Part shown: positions 42,725 through 55,058 of the stretch, piece by piece | Position numbering within the stretch: position 1 is the first letter of the stretch | How the letters are laid out: each line of letters opens with the position of its first letter | From: Cephalotrichum gorgonifer | Lineage: Eukaryota > Ascomycota > Sordariomycetes > Microascales > Microascaceae | DNA length: 64,000 bases | NCBI GenBank assembly: GCA_900312665.1 | Contig: ONZQ02000005.1 | Coordinates: 294,128 to 358,127, forward strand | Direction: 5' to 3' | The notes under the pieces: generated by a model | What the model was told of the DNA's origin: nothing | Database searches by the model: none | Seen by the model: the letters and a program-made list of their open reading frames with translations, nothing else | Program-made: the position numbers and the translations under genes

Positions 42725-43829
42725 TTAGCCGCTGCCGTTGAAGTTCATGCTGTAGCCACCCGTCTTCTCATCCTTCTTCATTTGGAAGTTATCTGTGCTA
42801 AGTCCAAAAGGACGCAGGATCCCGTTGCCCAGCTACAATGTGTTCAGCATCAAGGAATACGGATGGAAACGCCAGAGATACATATAGGTAGAGAGCGTGT
42901 ACGTATGTACGTGTGGAGGTATGTGTTTGTTGGACAAAAAGGGGGAAGGGGGGGGGGGGGAGGTATCGGGAAGGGGGTAAAGGGGAGCAACTTACATCCT
43001 TCAATTTCGCCCACATCTCCGCCGTCTCCTGTTCCTGCGCTGCCTTAACCCTCGTCGGTAGCTCCTTAAGCTGCGCCCTCACAATCTTCCTATCCGCCCG
43101 GCCCAGGTTATCCATGGCCACAAGCACCTTGTAGTCCTCCTCCGCGCCGGCGAGGTTCTGCCACCCGCCCAACTCGCTCCTCGCCCTCGCGCGCCTCATT
43201 AGCGCCTTTGCGCGTATCCTCTTCACATCCGCCTTCCTCTTCGACACCTCGTCCTCCCGTACGGGCATGGGCGCCGCGTCCGCCGCACCGGAGCTTATGA
43301 TCTCTTCTTCTACGTCCTCGTCCTCGCCCTCGCCTTCTCTCCCCTTCTTCTCCTTCGGGGCATCGCGGGCCTCGACGCGGATCAGGCCCTCGAGGGCGGC
43401 GGTCGCGCTAGATATCGCGTCCTTCCACTCGTCCAGCTTGAGGTGGCAGGCCGAGACGTTGCATCGGAGGACAGCGAGCTCGTAGTCCAGGTGGCGGGGG
43501 CAGACGTCGATGGCCTCGTCGTACTTTGCCAGGGCGGCGGGGTAATCCTTGGAGACGAAGAGGGTGTTTGCTTCGGATTTCTTTTCGTTGGATTCATTAA
43601 GGAGGGTCTGGGCAGCGTCGTGTTAGGATAGCTGGGTATTTCGACAGACAATGGGGGACGGGGGTAGATCATGGGGCAGAGTTCGCTAGGATGAGAAGAG
43701 AAGGCGACGTACCGCTTCTTCCTCTGGTGAGTACGTGATGGGTACTGGCGCGTCGTCTGCTATCTCGGGGCCATCGTTATTCGGGGATATGCGAGTCGGT
43801 GAACTCTCCTTGGTGGACTGCGAAGCCAT
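42725..43829 (-). CDS. TTC1-like tetratricopeptide co-chaperone protein
   Basis: Exons 43829-43713, 43607-42996 and 42832-42725 give 278 residues. The introns (GTACGT ... GCCCAG and GTAAGT ... TTGTAG) are phase 0. The start is the first in-frame ATG ([10 protein letters not shown]); an upstream extension has only a TTG. Three TPR helix pairs are recognisable: [58 protein letters not shown] and [29 protein letters not shown]. An acidic insert ([13 protein letters not shown]) lies between the second and third. The C-terminal exon ends [22 protein letters not shown], the hallmark tail of TTC1-type proteins. Human TTC1 binds Hsp90/Hsp70; that role here is by homology. Confidence 0.92.
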
Positions 43830-45510
43830 AGCGCCGAGGCTTTTCCTTGCAGCTATAGCTTGAAGCTGTCCGGAAGGTATGGGCCGTTGCCGCGGAGAGA
43901 GATCTTCCAAGATGCGATCGGCAGGGCTCTCAGTGTAGGATTAATCCGTCCTAGTATGAAATGAAGCTTAGTGGTATTGAATATAGCAATCCAACGTGAT
44001 CGTTGTAACTGGGCGTCGCTTCCGTATGGCGTGTATGCCTGACGGTATGGTAGTGACGTAGAAAGGTCGACCCCACCATGAGCTGTTGTTCAGATAACCA
44101 TGTTTTACCCCGCGCTGACATGCGCCAAGCCCCTGTCCCTGTCCCTGTGGGTGGCACCTTCCCTACTACCTCTTTTGGGCTAGTGTCTCTCCTGCCAAAG
44201 ACCAACCTTGATGTCGTCGTTCTGTCTTCGAAGTAGTATTATACGATGCCATTTGTCCCTACATGTACTCAAAGAAATATTACCTTGAAATCAAGAACAA
44301 TCTCGAAGGGGTTTTATCAGAGGACGACTCTGTGCTCAAAGACGGGGAAATCGAGCACAGTGTAGGTGTTTCGAACCGGTGCAGCTCAGCCTACAATCCA
44401 GCAATGGAAGCGAACATGATAATCATCGAGTCCCCCGTTATAATACTTGTAAGTAAAAAGAAACCTTTGAGTAGCTAGCACGGAATGAAACGAGAGGGGC
44501 ACTTTGGATCTACTATGACTGACCGAAGTTCCCAGTTACCTTCCTTTTTTTTTTATCTCTCTTGGTGGACCTCAATAGTGAAATAGGAACTATCACCTCC
44601 CAAGATGAACCCATCATGGCTAGAAGTCGGGGATGGGGTTCTACCGTATTATTTTGGTTCTACCCTCGATCAAGAAACAGAAATGACTTTTTGTTCTTAT
44701 TTCAAGTTCGGGTCATCCACCTCCTGACAGTATCAATTGGCTGAAGTTCCCTCGAACTACTCATGCTGCCCATACACAAGACTCAAGTTCTTGAATGCCT
44801 CGAAATGCAGACCCAACCCCAGTGCCACATATTCCTTGACTAAGCATCACTTACGGTGTCACAGTTTTTGAAAATCGTAAAGCAAGGTACATTGAACGAG
44901 ACTGGAAAACGTGCGGTTACACAGGTATACAAATCCCAGACGATAACCACACATGCCCAGTCCTGGTTGCCCGAAGGCTGGTGCTGGCTAACTGGTTCCC
45001 CATCAAAAAAATTCACTACTATAGATTATATGGCTGTGGCTCCAGTACCTGGGAAAGAGTGAAAGACCACTTACGCTGTATTGTACTTAATCCAGCCTTT
45101 GAGTGGAGCGCAGTTCTTAGAAGCAATGTGCTCCTGTGATCCTCCACCACATCGCCCTTTGAACTACTGGATCTCCAGCTTTGTAAGAGACATGCTAGTC
45201 ATTGCTAGCCTTTGAGCACATACTAGATCTTCGTTGGAGCAAAAGGTGTGAAGCTGGGCTAGTTCGCATCCTATTTCAAGATATAAACTCCGCACGTTTC
45301 CTCTCATCCTGTGCAACCCCCCTCACCACTCTTCCCAAACACATAGCGATACTCCACATTAACTCTTCATACCAGCAACTCCATACCCGGAGTGAAGAGA
45401 AGGAGTGAAGTATTCTGTTCGTTTGTGCTTGTCAGCCAGACCATCCATCACCAACCTCGCGCTGATAAACCAATCCACCCCTTGACCCCCTCCACAAGGA
45501 AAAAGAAAAC
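43830..45510. other. Divergent intergenic, 1.7 kb
   Basis: Promoters of the TPR (-) and HAD (+) genes. Small open frames (44263-44478, 45202-45408) have no signature. Nothing else supported. Confidence 0.4.
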
Positions 45511-46497
45511 ATGGAGTCCACAAACCTCCGCCCCATCCGGGCCTGCATCTTCGACATGGACGGCCTCCTCCTCGACACCGAGGACATCGCCACCCACTGC
45601 CACAACCTCGTCCTCGAAAAGTACGGCAAGCCCAAGCTCCCCGGCGCCATCAAGGCCGCCATGATGGGCTGCAGCGGCACCGATGCCACCCAGGTCCTCC
45701 AGAACTGGGCGCAGTTACCCATCAGCAACGCCGAGTACCGCCAGGAGGTCCTCGTCCACCAGAAGGACCTCTTCCCCACCGCCGGCCCGCTCCCCGGAGT
45801 CGAAGATCTTCTGAGGGATCTCGCGCGCGCGAAGCAGAGGGAGCCTGCTGCCGCCGCCGATGACGAAGAGGACATGGAGGGCGGATCCCACCGGATCCAC
45901 ATCGCGCTGGCGACGAGCTCGTCCTCTACGACCTTCAAGCTGAAGACGGACCACCTCGGGGACCTCTTCGACGTCTTCGAGCCGGACAGACGCGTCCTGG
46001 GCGACGACCCCCGCATCCCGCGCGGTAGGGGCAAACCCATGCCCGACATCTTCGAGCTCGCGCTCCGGACCATCAACGACACCCGCGAGCCCGGCGAGAG
46101 GCTCGTGATACCCGAGGAGTGCCTCGTCTTCGAGGACAGCGTCAACGGGGTCGAGGCCGCGCGCCGCGCCGGCATGCGCGTCATCTGGTGCCCCCAGGCC
46201 GTGCTGAGGGACGCGTACGCCGGCATGGAGGCGCAGGTGCTCGCCGGGCGAGCGGACCCCAGCCGCGGTGAGGGCCTGTATCTGGTCTCGAGGGAGGGCG
46301 ACGGGTGGGGAGAGCAGGTGGAGAGCCTGGTGGACTTCCCCTATGCGAAGTATGGGATTGTGGTGCCGGCTGAGGAGGATATCGAGGGAGAGGACGCTGT
46401 GACCAAGAGTCTAGTGTCCATGACCGAGAGCGAGGGTCCGCTTTTCATGGCTGAGAGGGTACTCGCCATGACCGAGGCGCATTTCCAAATTATGTAG
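45511..46497 (+). CDS. HAD-superfamily phosphatase, pseudouridine-5'-phosphatase-like
   Basis: Intronless, 328 residues. HAD motif I is CIFDMDGLLLDTE (nucleophile Asp15, general acid Asp17), motif II is ATSS at about 134-137, motif III is the Lys of GRGKPMPDIF (Lys175), and motif IV is VFEDSVNGVEAA (Glu208-Asp209). The DGLLLDTE loop and small helical cap place it with GS1/HDHD1-like phosphatases, which dephosphorylate pseudouridine 5'-phosphate or sugar phosphates. An acidic insert at 112-124 (AAAADDEEDMEGG) and a C-terminal extension of about 60 residues beyond the HAD fold are fungal additions. The substrate cannot be fixed from sequence. Confidence 0.9.
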   Translation: MESTNLRPIRACIFDMDGLLLDTEDIATHCHNLVLEKYGKPKLPGAIKAAMMGCSGTDATQVLQNWAQLPISNAEYRQEVLVHQKDLFPTAGPLPGVEDLLRDLARAKQREPAAAADDEEDMEGGSHRIHIALATSSSSTTFKLKTDHLGDLFDVFEPDRRVLGDDPRIPRGRGKPMPDIFELALRTINDTREPGERLVIPEECLVFEDSVNGVEAARRAGMRVIWCPQAVLRDAYAGMEAQVLAGRADPSRGEGLYLVSREGDGWGEQVESLVDFPYAKYGIVVPAEEDIEGEDAVTKSLVSMTESEGPLFMAERVLAMTEAHFQIM

Positions 46498-47120
46498 ACT
46501 GGTAGGGGAGGCGGTTTCCGGGGGCGATTTTCAGTGGGTTAAAGGTTTCCATGGGGGGCATTAGTTTCAAATTGTGTTTTTTGGGGAGTGAGATAGACAA
46601 GTAGATGAACCACTAGACAAACAGAGTGCATAACTGGTCAATACGTTAATCAATTTGATAAGAAACATCTTTGCGGACCGAACCGGTAACATGATGGCTG
46701 TGTGAGATATGAGGTGTCTTGTGGGAGGGGAAGAAGCTCACTCGTGGCCCACCAGAGGTGAAATGAATTGTGTCCAGGGGGCAATAGTAACACACACCAT
46801 TCGATCATGTATATCCATTAGGCGTGATCTCAGTCCCATCTTTCTCAATAACTCGAGTGCCTCTATTTTGCGACCTCTGATAAAGTGGATATCTACCCTG
46901 GCTCCAAATTCCCCGGACTCAAACACTCCGGTATAACGCCTACCCGCGATTCTATCCCGGTAAGCAAACCAGTGCTCACCCGTCTCGATCATGTGAAAAA
47001 CAAGTCCACGCACGCCCAATGCCACCACGGCTATCTCCTTTCTATTGAAGCTTAGGTTTAGGAAAACCTCGAAGAGGAAAAAGAAGAAGATTAAAAAAAC
47101 ACGAAGAGTAGAGAACGATT
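46498..47120. other. Convergent 3' intergenic with small open frame
   Basis: Between the HAD gene and the Zn2Cys6 gene. The minus strand has an 84-codon ATG frame (46992-46738; MIETGEHWFAYRDRIAG ...) with plausible codon use but no family or neighbours to support it. It could be a downstream exon or chance. Confidence 0.35.
46738..46992 (-). CDS. Doubtful small ORF, unknown
   Basis: 84 residues from ATG, in an open frame that extends upstream without ATG into the 3' end of the regulator gene. Contains MIETGEHWFAYRDRIAGRR and a Leu/Arg-rich segment (IEALELLRKMGLRSRLM). No domain recognised. It could be real, or simply an unused frame. Confidence 0.2.
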   Translation of the reverse strand: MIETGEHWFAYRDRIAGRRYTGVFESGEFGARVDIHFIRGRKIEALELLRKMGLRSRLMDIHDRMVCVTIAPWTQFISPLVGHE

Positions 47121-49860
47121 CTAGAAGAACGGCTGGCTGAAGCTCGTCGCCCGACTCGGCGGCTCGTACCAATTCTGATATGGATGGTTCGGAAGGCTGA
47201 AGTCACCGAGCGATAGCGGGTTGATGACCGCCGCGTTGACTGGCGCGGGTGCCACCACCGGCGGCACGGGGACCATGGGCGCCGGACTGGGCGTTGACAC
47301 CTTCGTCGGAGCCGTCTGCTGTGGCGTCAGGGGCTGGAAGGGGACGGGCGTGTGGGACTGCGAGGGCGCCCTCCGCACCGTCGCCACCTGCGTGCTCTTC
47401 TGCTGCGACTGCTGTTGTTGTTGCTGCTGCTGGGCCGACGAAGGCACCTGCCCCAACATCGCCGCGAGCCCTCCCTTCTCGACACTCTCTCTACCCCACG
47501 CCTTCTTCAGCGAAGTTATCACGCGGCCGAGCCTCCACCCGCTCTCGCTCGTGATCTTCTCCATTATCTCCAGTACCTCGTCCTGCTCGGCCGGGTCGAC
47601 GAGCACGCTGGAGGCAATTGCGAGGGAGCGGATGGCGACGGAGGACACGCCGCGGTCCTTGTTGTGTGCCACAATACCGCAGACCTGGTGAGCGTGGTGG
47701 AGCTGGATGGCGCGCATCTCATCAGACGACCGCGTAGACTCCATGGGGTGGGTCTGCGCGAGGAGGCACTGCGCCGTGTGGTAGAAAAGGCGGCCTATTA
47801 TGGCGGCGCGCTTTATTAGCCTAGGTGTCTTCTGTTAGCGGCTCTGTAGTTCAAGGAGACGGCTCCCACCGCAGCGCTTTGGGCACCCCCTGGGCTGGGG
47901 GAAAGGAGGAAGAGGAACGTACCACACGTTGGGGAACGCAGACTTCGTCTTCGTCTGCGAGGGATAAAGGTACCCGAATGGGTGCATCGTCTTTGGGCAC
48001 GCGTGATGCCAGTCATCACACAACCTCTTAAGCTCCTGCCATTGGCTCAGCCTGTTCCCCAGGCGAATCTGCTCCGCGTGCGGGCACGGCTCCTGGAACT
48101 GCGGCATCGTGGCGCGGAAGTTCGCGATGCGCCCCACGATGTAAAGGATCCTGTGCACCCAGATCTCCTCGCTCCCCACCCCCTTGTCGCTTCCCACTCC
48201 ACCGTCCGCGTCGTCTCTGGCGTCGGTCTCGGGCGGAGAGAAGTCCATGTCGACACCCCACTGGTCCGGGTCCCAAGCCGTCTTCCAGTTGAATGCGAGG
48301 CACGACAACACTTCCATGCCAATGTTAAGCCAGAAGCACGCGGCGCCGACGCCCGTGCTCTTGGCATTCCACCCGCACTCGCGTATGAGCGCTCGAGCGC
48401 CGGCGATGTGGTTCATGCGTTTCGCGGGCTTCTCCGACATGATCTCGTACACGTTGAGCACGACGGCCGTGGTGGCGCACTCGGCCGTGTTCCGATCCGG
48501 GTTCTGCAGCGATCGGAGGAGCTGCGTCGTGGCGGTGTCGTAGTAGAAGAGAGCTTTGTCGTCGTTATATGCCGGATTCACGAGTGTCAGGTGCTTGACG
48601 CCGCACGCGAGGAAGGCATTCAGGAGCATTGGCGACCGGAGGCTGTCGTAGGGTATCAGCCGGCTAAAGTGCTTGTCTTTGTCCAGTGAGTCCATCCAGA
48701 TCCCGACTTCCTCCACGAAGACCTGCATGTAGAAGATTTCGTCAGGCGAGTTGAGATACGCGCGCTCCGAGGAGAGCGTCTTCGCACTGGGCGGTGGGGT
48801 GACGATCCCACCGGTGGCAGCGAGGTCTCCGGATGAGGCGCTGAAGGTCTGCGAGGGCCCCACAACGGCAGGCGTTGAGAATGAGGCCACACTGGAGGCG
48901 TCACTGGTCCGGTAGGCGTGGGTGCGCGGGGTCGTCTCGGCTTTACTGGCTGACCCTGGCTGGTCCTGGATCCCGAGGCCGTAGTTCTGAGGGTGGGAGT
49001 GGCCGGAGCGGGGAGTGGCAAGGAAGGACGCGTCACTGCTTCCCCTGGAGTGCATGTGGCTCGCGTCGAATGCCCGGATCCCTTCGTGCCGGTGCTGGTG
49101 CCGGTGCTTCAAAGAGAAGGAGTACATCGAACTTGGCGCTACTCCGGAGGGGCCGGAGCTACTTGCCCCGTCACCCGTCGACAATGCCGTCACGCTGCTG
49201 TCGGACCGTTCGTGCCGGCCTCGGAGGGAACCCGCCGCGTCTACCTCCTGCGGTGGTGTGGGAGTACTCCTGTCGAGGACCTCGTATCGGGTGAGCCCGC
49301 CCCTGTACTCGGAGGCTATCAACCTCGACTCATCTTGGAATTGGACTAAAGGGGTGGAGAGTCAGTTCTGCAATCGTCCCCCAATCCCCAACACTCTCAT
49401 ACAAAGAAGCCCCATCACATCCACGGGAAGGACGGGAGTGAATAAACTCACCAATCCAGTCAGGCGTAGGCGCAAGTAGTAGCGTATCGTGAACCTGCAC
49501 GTCTATAAAATTCAACCGCACGCCGCGCTTGCACTCCCGGTTGCTCTTCCGGCAGTTCAGACAGTCGGGCACCGCCTCATCACACTTGAGGTGCCGCTCA
49601 CGACAAGTCAGACACCCCGTCCGGACGCGCCTCGACTTAGGCGCCGTGGTGGGCGTTGCGGACTTCTCCTTCGGGCTGGCTGCGGTGATCTCGCTGGGGG
49701 TGGTGGCCAGCGACTGGATACTACTGCTCCGGTGGCGGGAGTGTTCGCCACAGATGTCGCCGCCGCGGGCCATGGGTGTCGTCTCTCGCGCCGGGCCGAC
49801 GACTTTCTGCCTCTTGGCGGGGGACACCTCGAACTGGTCGCTGGAGACGCTGGGGCTCAT
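47121..49860 (-). CDS. Zn2Cys6 transcription factor (ARCA-like)
   Basis: Exons 49860-49452, 49345-47923 and 47820-47121 give 843 residues (GTGAGT ... TTTAG; GTACGT ... CCTAG). The junctions restore TPDWIVQFQDESRLIASEYRGG and PNVWLIKRAAIIGRLFYH. The Zn2Cys6 cluster is perfect: Cys 83, 86, 93, 100, 103 and 110, spaced 2-6-6-2-6 within a basic context (RVRTGCLTCRERHLKCD). A middle homology region follows (NPAYNDDKALFYYDTATTQLL; TAVVLNVYEIMSEK; AGARALIRECGW). The C-terminus has a Gln run of eight and a Pro/Val-rich tail, a likely activation domain. The family resembles those annotated ARCA-like in ascomycetes; the regulon is unknown. The 5' end is uncertain: the frame stays open upstream to 50073 with plausible sequence (LHQPYYRPADTPPP) but no ATG, so a further 5' exon is likely. 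Confidence 0.88.
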
Positions 49861-52800
49861 CGTCGGAGCGGGGGGTGGTGGGGGTGGTCGGGCTTCGCGG
49901 TGTGGGGGCGGCGTATCAGCCGGGCGGTAGTAGGGTTGGTGGAGGTCCAGCGCGCCGAGGCCGAAGCCGGGCACGAGGAGGCTCGGGAGTTCTACGTATG
50001 CCGCCAGGGCTGCGAATTCCCTGGAGACGGGAATCGAACCTGGTGGGGTGGTAACGATACGAAGGCGGGAGTCCTAGACGAACGGGGTCCTGAGCGGCGC
50101 GCGGTGGTAGTTGGGTGTGGGGTGGGAATTGACTGGCATATGGATCAAGCTGGGCGATACAAGCAGGCTGGCTACTTTCTGGCTCCACGAGGTAGAAAAG
50201 GGTGCGAGATTTCGAGTTCGAGTCCGAGTAATATCGCTACGGATAGCTTTCTGAGGGTGACACGCAGGAACAAACTGCCCGCGATCCCTTGTTCCGTGTA
50301 GCCCTGCCACCGCCCCTCGAGTCTCTTCTCTGTCGTTCCCGTGGTCGAAAGTCCCCCCAAAAAAAGGTAGAAAAGAAGAAGAATATTGTAAAACTAGATG
50401 GTGAAAAAAGAACCAGTCCAACCAACGCCCCAATGGCGAAAAATAAAGAAGACTCGTAGAAATCGAAGTGCGGGCCGTAAAAAAGAAGACGCAGGCTCAG
50501 AGTACCTGCATGTGCGTGTGCATCTTCATCTGGAACAGTTGTCGGGAAACGGAAACTATCAAGTTCTCTCTTTTTCCTTTTTTTTTTCAGCTGAAATGCG
50601 AGAGAGATGCTCTCGTTCGTGCAATGGCGGGGATTTCTGGTGGGGGAGAGGAGTATTGAAGTTGGAGGTTGTGTCTGTGTCTCGGAAGGTACGACTTTGG
50701 ATCTTGGTCGCTCTTGCTATTATTGGTAACGTGCTTCCAAGGGGTACGTATAGAATTCCTCAGCAGTGTCTCCGCTGATAAAACATAAAACAGGACAGAG
50801 AAGAAAGGAGAAGAGAAAATATTATGCGCTTTTGTCCAAAAGCCGAAGTCGTTGCGACTTGTGTGTGCACCGTGCAATTGAACCTGGGTGAAGGGGGGGA
50901 GAGAAGAGAAACGGGGATGTGTTTGGTGTCGTCTCGGAGTGAGTGGGGAACAGTTTCGGCCGCCACACAGGGACCATCAAAACTAGTAAGAGGAACAGGG
51001 GAAGAGAAAGAGAGGGATTGAAGGAGGGGAGGCGGCGCCTATACAAGTATTAAACGACGAGGCGAAAGGACAATTGGTGCATCCATGAACAAGGAGGGTA
51101 TTAAGGAAAGACGGAAAATAGAGGATGAGAAGGCGAGAGAGCCTAGAGAGGAAACGGTCAGAGGAAGAAGCGCCGCGAGCACGGAATGCGGGATAGGAAA
51201 CCAGAGGCGGCGCCGATTGTGTTTCGTCGGTTTCCCCCGTTCCGAATGATAGGCATAGGTGGGTATTAATAAAGGCAAGAGAAAAGGGCGAAAGAGGATC
51301 GGGCCGCCCGCTCGAACGCCCCAGCTGGAAGCGGGAGATCGAGAAGGGAAAGAAAAAGAAAAGAAAAAAAAAAGACGTGGTATGCACTTGATCGGATTGG
51401 CGAGGCAGCACCAGTCACAATCTTGTTTCTTTCTTCCTCTTGAGAAAGTCAGCCGTTCGGACTAATTTTCTGCCCCCTTCCTTCCTTCCTTACTTCGTTT
51501 CCCTGACTTTTCTTCCTGAGGAAGGCGCTCCTTGAACTCCTGCTTCCCCTTTCCTCCTGGGGGAGTGCGTATGTATGGTTGCTAGGTGGGTGTTGTCATG
51601 TACTCGTATTTGGAAAGAGTTTTTATGAGGTTATTGAGCTTGTGTTCCTGTCTTAGCGTCCCGGAGGTGTGACAGCGGAGCTTCCCTAGCGCCGATGGAT
51701 AAAGCTAACTCTTTTCTTCTCTTTTCTTCTTCCTCAATCGGTTCTAAGCTAAGGGGGGGTGGGTAGATCCGATCTTTGGTTCAATTTTCTCCAGTGATGT
51801 GGGAGGGACAAGAAAAAGTAATACAAGGACAGTATTCACCTCCCAGGAGAGATCCAAGCTTTCGGGCGGGGGATGAATATGATATGTGAGAAGCATGAGA
51901 TGCCGGGAATAGGAAAGGTGCTTTGACATTGGAACATCCTCTTTGTTGCATCCTTTCTTCCCTTTCCAAGTTCTTCCTCTTGTTCCCACAGGACCAAGTG
52001 TGTGGGGCAGTGCGAGAGATCTGCAGGTCGCCGTTTGGGGGCTCGAAAAAGGAACAAAAGAAGAATCCTACATGCCGCTTCTTTCTTTTTCCTTCTCTTA
52101 TTTTTCAGGTGGGCTGGTATTGGCGTCATAAAGTTGGCTACTGCACTTGGTAGGACTCCTTCGAGTTTTTTTTTTTCAAGGACCGTATATCTCATCCTCT
52201 TCTCGGTTTCAATTCTCGACTCCCATTGTTCGCCGAATTCGTGCGTGTGCTGCTCAGGCGGGGAACACAAATATGGAGCTGTGCTTGTCAGAGATGTGCT
52301 TCGGCCCCACCACGTCAGTGCGTTCCGGAGATTCAAGCATTTAGCGGTGAATTATTGGGCCAGGGGAACCAAGGGTTCTTACTCAGGTTTGGGTAGAACA
52401 GGTGGGGCGGGGAAACTGGTATTGTAGAGAGTACATCTGTACTCAGCTCATGGGCAGTGTGTGACGCTCAAGCCTTGAAAGTACCTGCTACAAAGAACGT
52501 TACACCCTCGTGCTCCCCACTTCTGTCTGTCGATGTACCGCCAAAGCACGTCGCAGTGTGCAAGGGGACCACCTGTTCCTCCCCGCTTGGGGCTTTGCTA
52601 ACGGCTTGGCACCGTCGCCCGAGGAGTATGAGGGCCCCAATTTACCGGCGTTTCGTCCGATGCACAATGCTACCTGCAGCGGCCACGAGGCTTCCGCGTC
52701 ACCCATCCCGCAGCACCCGCATAGCCGCTCGGACCAGTCTCACAGTCGACGAGAGACTCGTAATCCTCGGGGACCCTGACTATTTGTAATACCTGCGAGT

Positions 52801-55058
52801 GCCGTGTCTTGTCTCGCCTGTCATTCATTCCCTTGATGTTTGGGTTCCAGGCGAGAACTTGCTAAATACGAGAGGATCCTACACCCATATTATCCTTCCT
52901 TCCATCCCGATTCCAGACGCCCTTCCATCATGTGTTATCTGTTTGATCGACTAGATCTTCCCCGTCGATCCCACAAGATGGGAATCCCGGCGAGGGATGG
53001 CGAGAGACACGGCCATACATACATCGCTGTGCCCCCGCGGAGGAAATAACGCGAAAAAAGGTATTTGATATACTAAACCCCCCCTCCTCAAGTTACAATT
53101 TCTCCCGGAGGTCGAGCTGGATCTCTCCTTCGGTTCGGGTCCCGGCGCGTGTGTTCCCTCGCAGCGGGTGGCATACCCCGTTTTAAGATTTGAGTAATTG
53201 GCCTCGGCAGCGACACTTTTATACCTCCCCATCTCGGCGATATTGGTCAAATCTGGAACGGCAACCAGAACCAAGTCGCCGTCGGAGGGACGGTATTTGT
53301 ATTTTTAAATTCTCGGGAGTTTGGAACCCAGGTTGTCAAACTCTCCGACGGACCCTGCATGCCTTCCCACATGAACCAGTCCGGGGCCTGCACCTACGCA
53401 CCCTTTTCACATGCAGCATTAACCTAGTTAGTAATACATGGACGGCCTAGACGATGGACGATGCCGGCCGGAAGAGCAAACCCTTCGAATGTCCGACGGA
53501 ACTTCGACCCAACTTAGGATGTAGCTATCCAAGTGCCGTCGTCAGAATGGATCCAAGGAGACCTATGGAAGTGCAAATCCTCGATGCGGCTGCATTGGGT
53601 GCCTGTCGCTAACCTTGTGGCAAGAGTGATGGAAGAGAGCTCCCCGTAAATACCCACTGTACGTCATATTTACTCACTCGAGTATTACTTACTAGCCGCT
53701 CCATCCCCTTTTCTGGCATCTTTATTTGGGGCAATGGAGCACGGAGGCCACATCAAGGGCGATCAAGCGGGGAAGAGGTAGAGAGCGCCCCCTCTCAGCG
53801 CTAGAGAGTGAGACACCAAGACGTACCTGCTTGTAGGTACAGCCAATAGTCGAACCTCCATCTGTCTTCAAAAAAAGAAGTGGCCGTAATACTCGAGTAC
53901 GCCATACCGCCAAGGGTGCCCCCCCTGCGCCATGTCTCGCCCGATTCCGAAGACGCCTAAAATAGTTCTGCGGAGATAAGCATGTGCAGATCCCACACCT
54001 TCCCCCCAAATACACCTCCTCCCCCCTCTTGCCTTGCCCTCTCCTGTGATAGGGCCGAAAATAAGCTTGGATCACGGCAGGTTCGATAGGGCATAGCGTA
54101 GATCTAGATGAAACGGTAATGACAAATGTTTAAGTTCATGTTCTTCCTAAAATAAAGATAAGGGAGGAAGAGAAAGAAGAAGAACAAGTGGGGGGTGTTG
54201 CCGGCGTGTGCCCGGATACTGGATTCCTTTCCCGAGGTGAGACAAGTGGTGCGGTCTGGGGAGAGAGTGGCAACACCCGGTCGCCCAAGGTGTTCGGCTG
54301 TTTTCCCAGCGCGGGCAGGGGAGACAGGGTTGTCGGAAGAAGAGGGTGGTGGGAGGTTCTCTGTGTCAAGGGGTATTATATTTGTGGAAATAGCTTTTCC
54401 CTGTCCTGGTAATGTGACTTTGATGGGATGTGGGCTAAGGGGAGATGGCGTGGAGGCGCAGGCGGAGGTGGAAATGACGGCGGGGTTAGGATTGCTTTTA
54501 ACTGGCGGGCGATACGTGATATGGCGGTGGCACTGTAGGGATTGGGAATCGGCTAGCATTACTTTCAATCGGGCTTCTTTTCTGCTTTTTTTTCTGACAG
54601 GGAGGGATGGGGAGGTGGAGAGTTCGGATCAGGTCATGGTGCTAGGGGATGGTGAGGTAGACAGACGAACCAGAGGAGGTTATTCGGAGGCGTTCCGTAC
54701 CTCGACCAATGGTGGACGAACGGCAGGCGGCAGGTTGAACCAGTCGACGCCACTATCAAGTGTGGCTGGCCATATTCGATGTGGCTTGCGCGGACTAGCT
54801 AGTGTACATGGCGGGCGGGACGTATCCATTAGTGGGTCCCAGCTCAAGCTCAAGGAAGTAGGTAGCCATGACGGCAGCGGAATCCAAGACAGCAACCTGC
54901 ACATAATCGAGTGGAGGCCATACGAGATATTTACCTATCCGCCCTTTTTGTTACCCATTCGTTTTACCCACCGTTGGCACTCACGATACATTCATGGCCC
55001 ATATATAACCGGTGAGACTTGGTGAGAGGAGGGATACTTTCCCAATCATTGCGCAGCC
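49861..55058. other. Gene-free region, 5.2 kb
   Basis: Between the divergent Zn2Cys6 and ASA1 genes. The first ~220 bp beside the regulator are probably coding or 5' exon (see that entry). A purine-rich + strand tract (50,880-51,370) and CT-rich tracts (51,470-51,560, 52,080-52,110) suggest a long 5' leader or regulatory region, as often seen before fungal regulators. No open frame has domain support. Confidence 0.45.

Noticed and set aside
50010..50095. Minus-strand tRNA-like sequence with GGTTCGATTCCCGTC and TTCGTCTAGG
   Set aside because: Acceptor stem does not pair and the D-loop is incomplete. The region is also compatible with coding sequence at the 5' end of the regulator gene.
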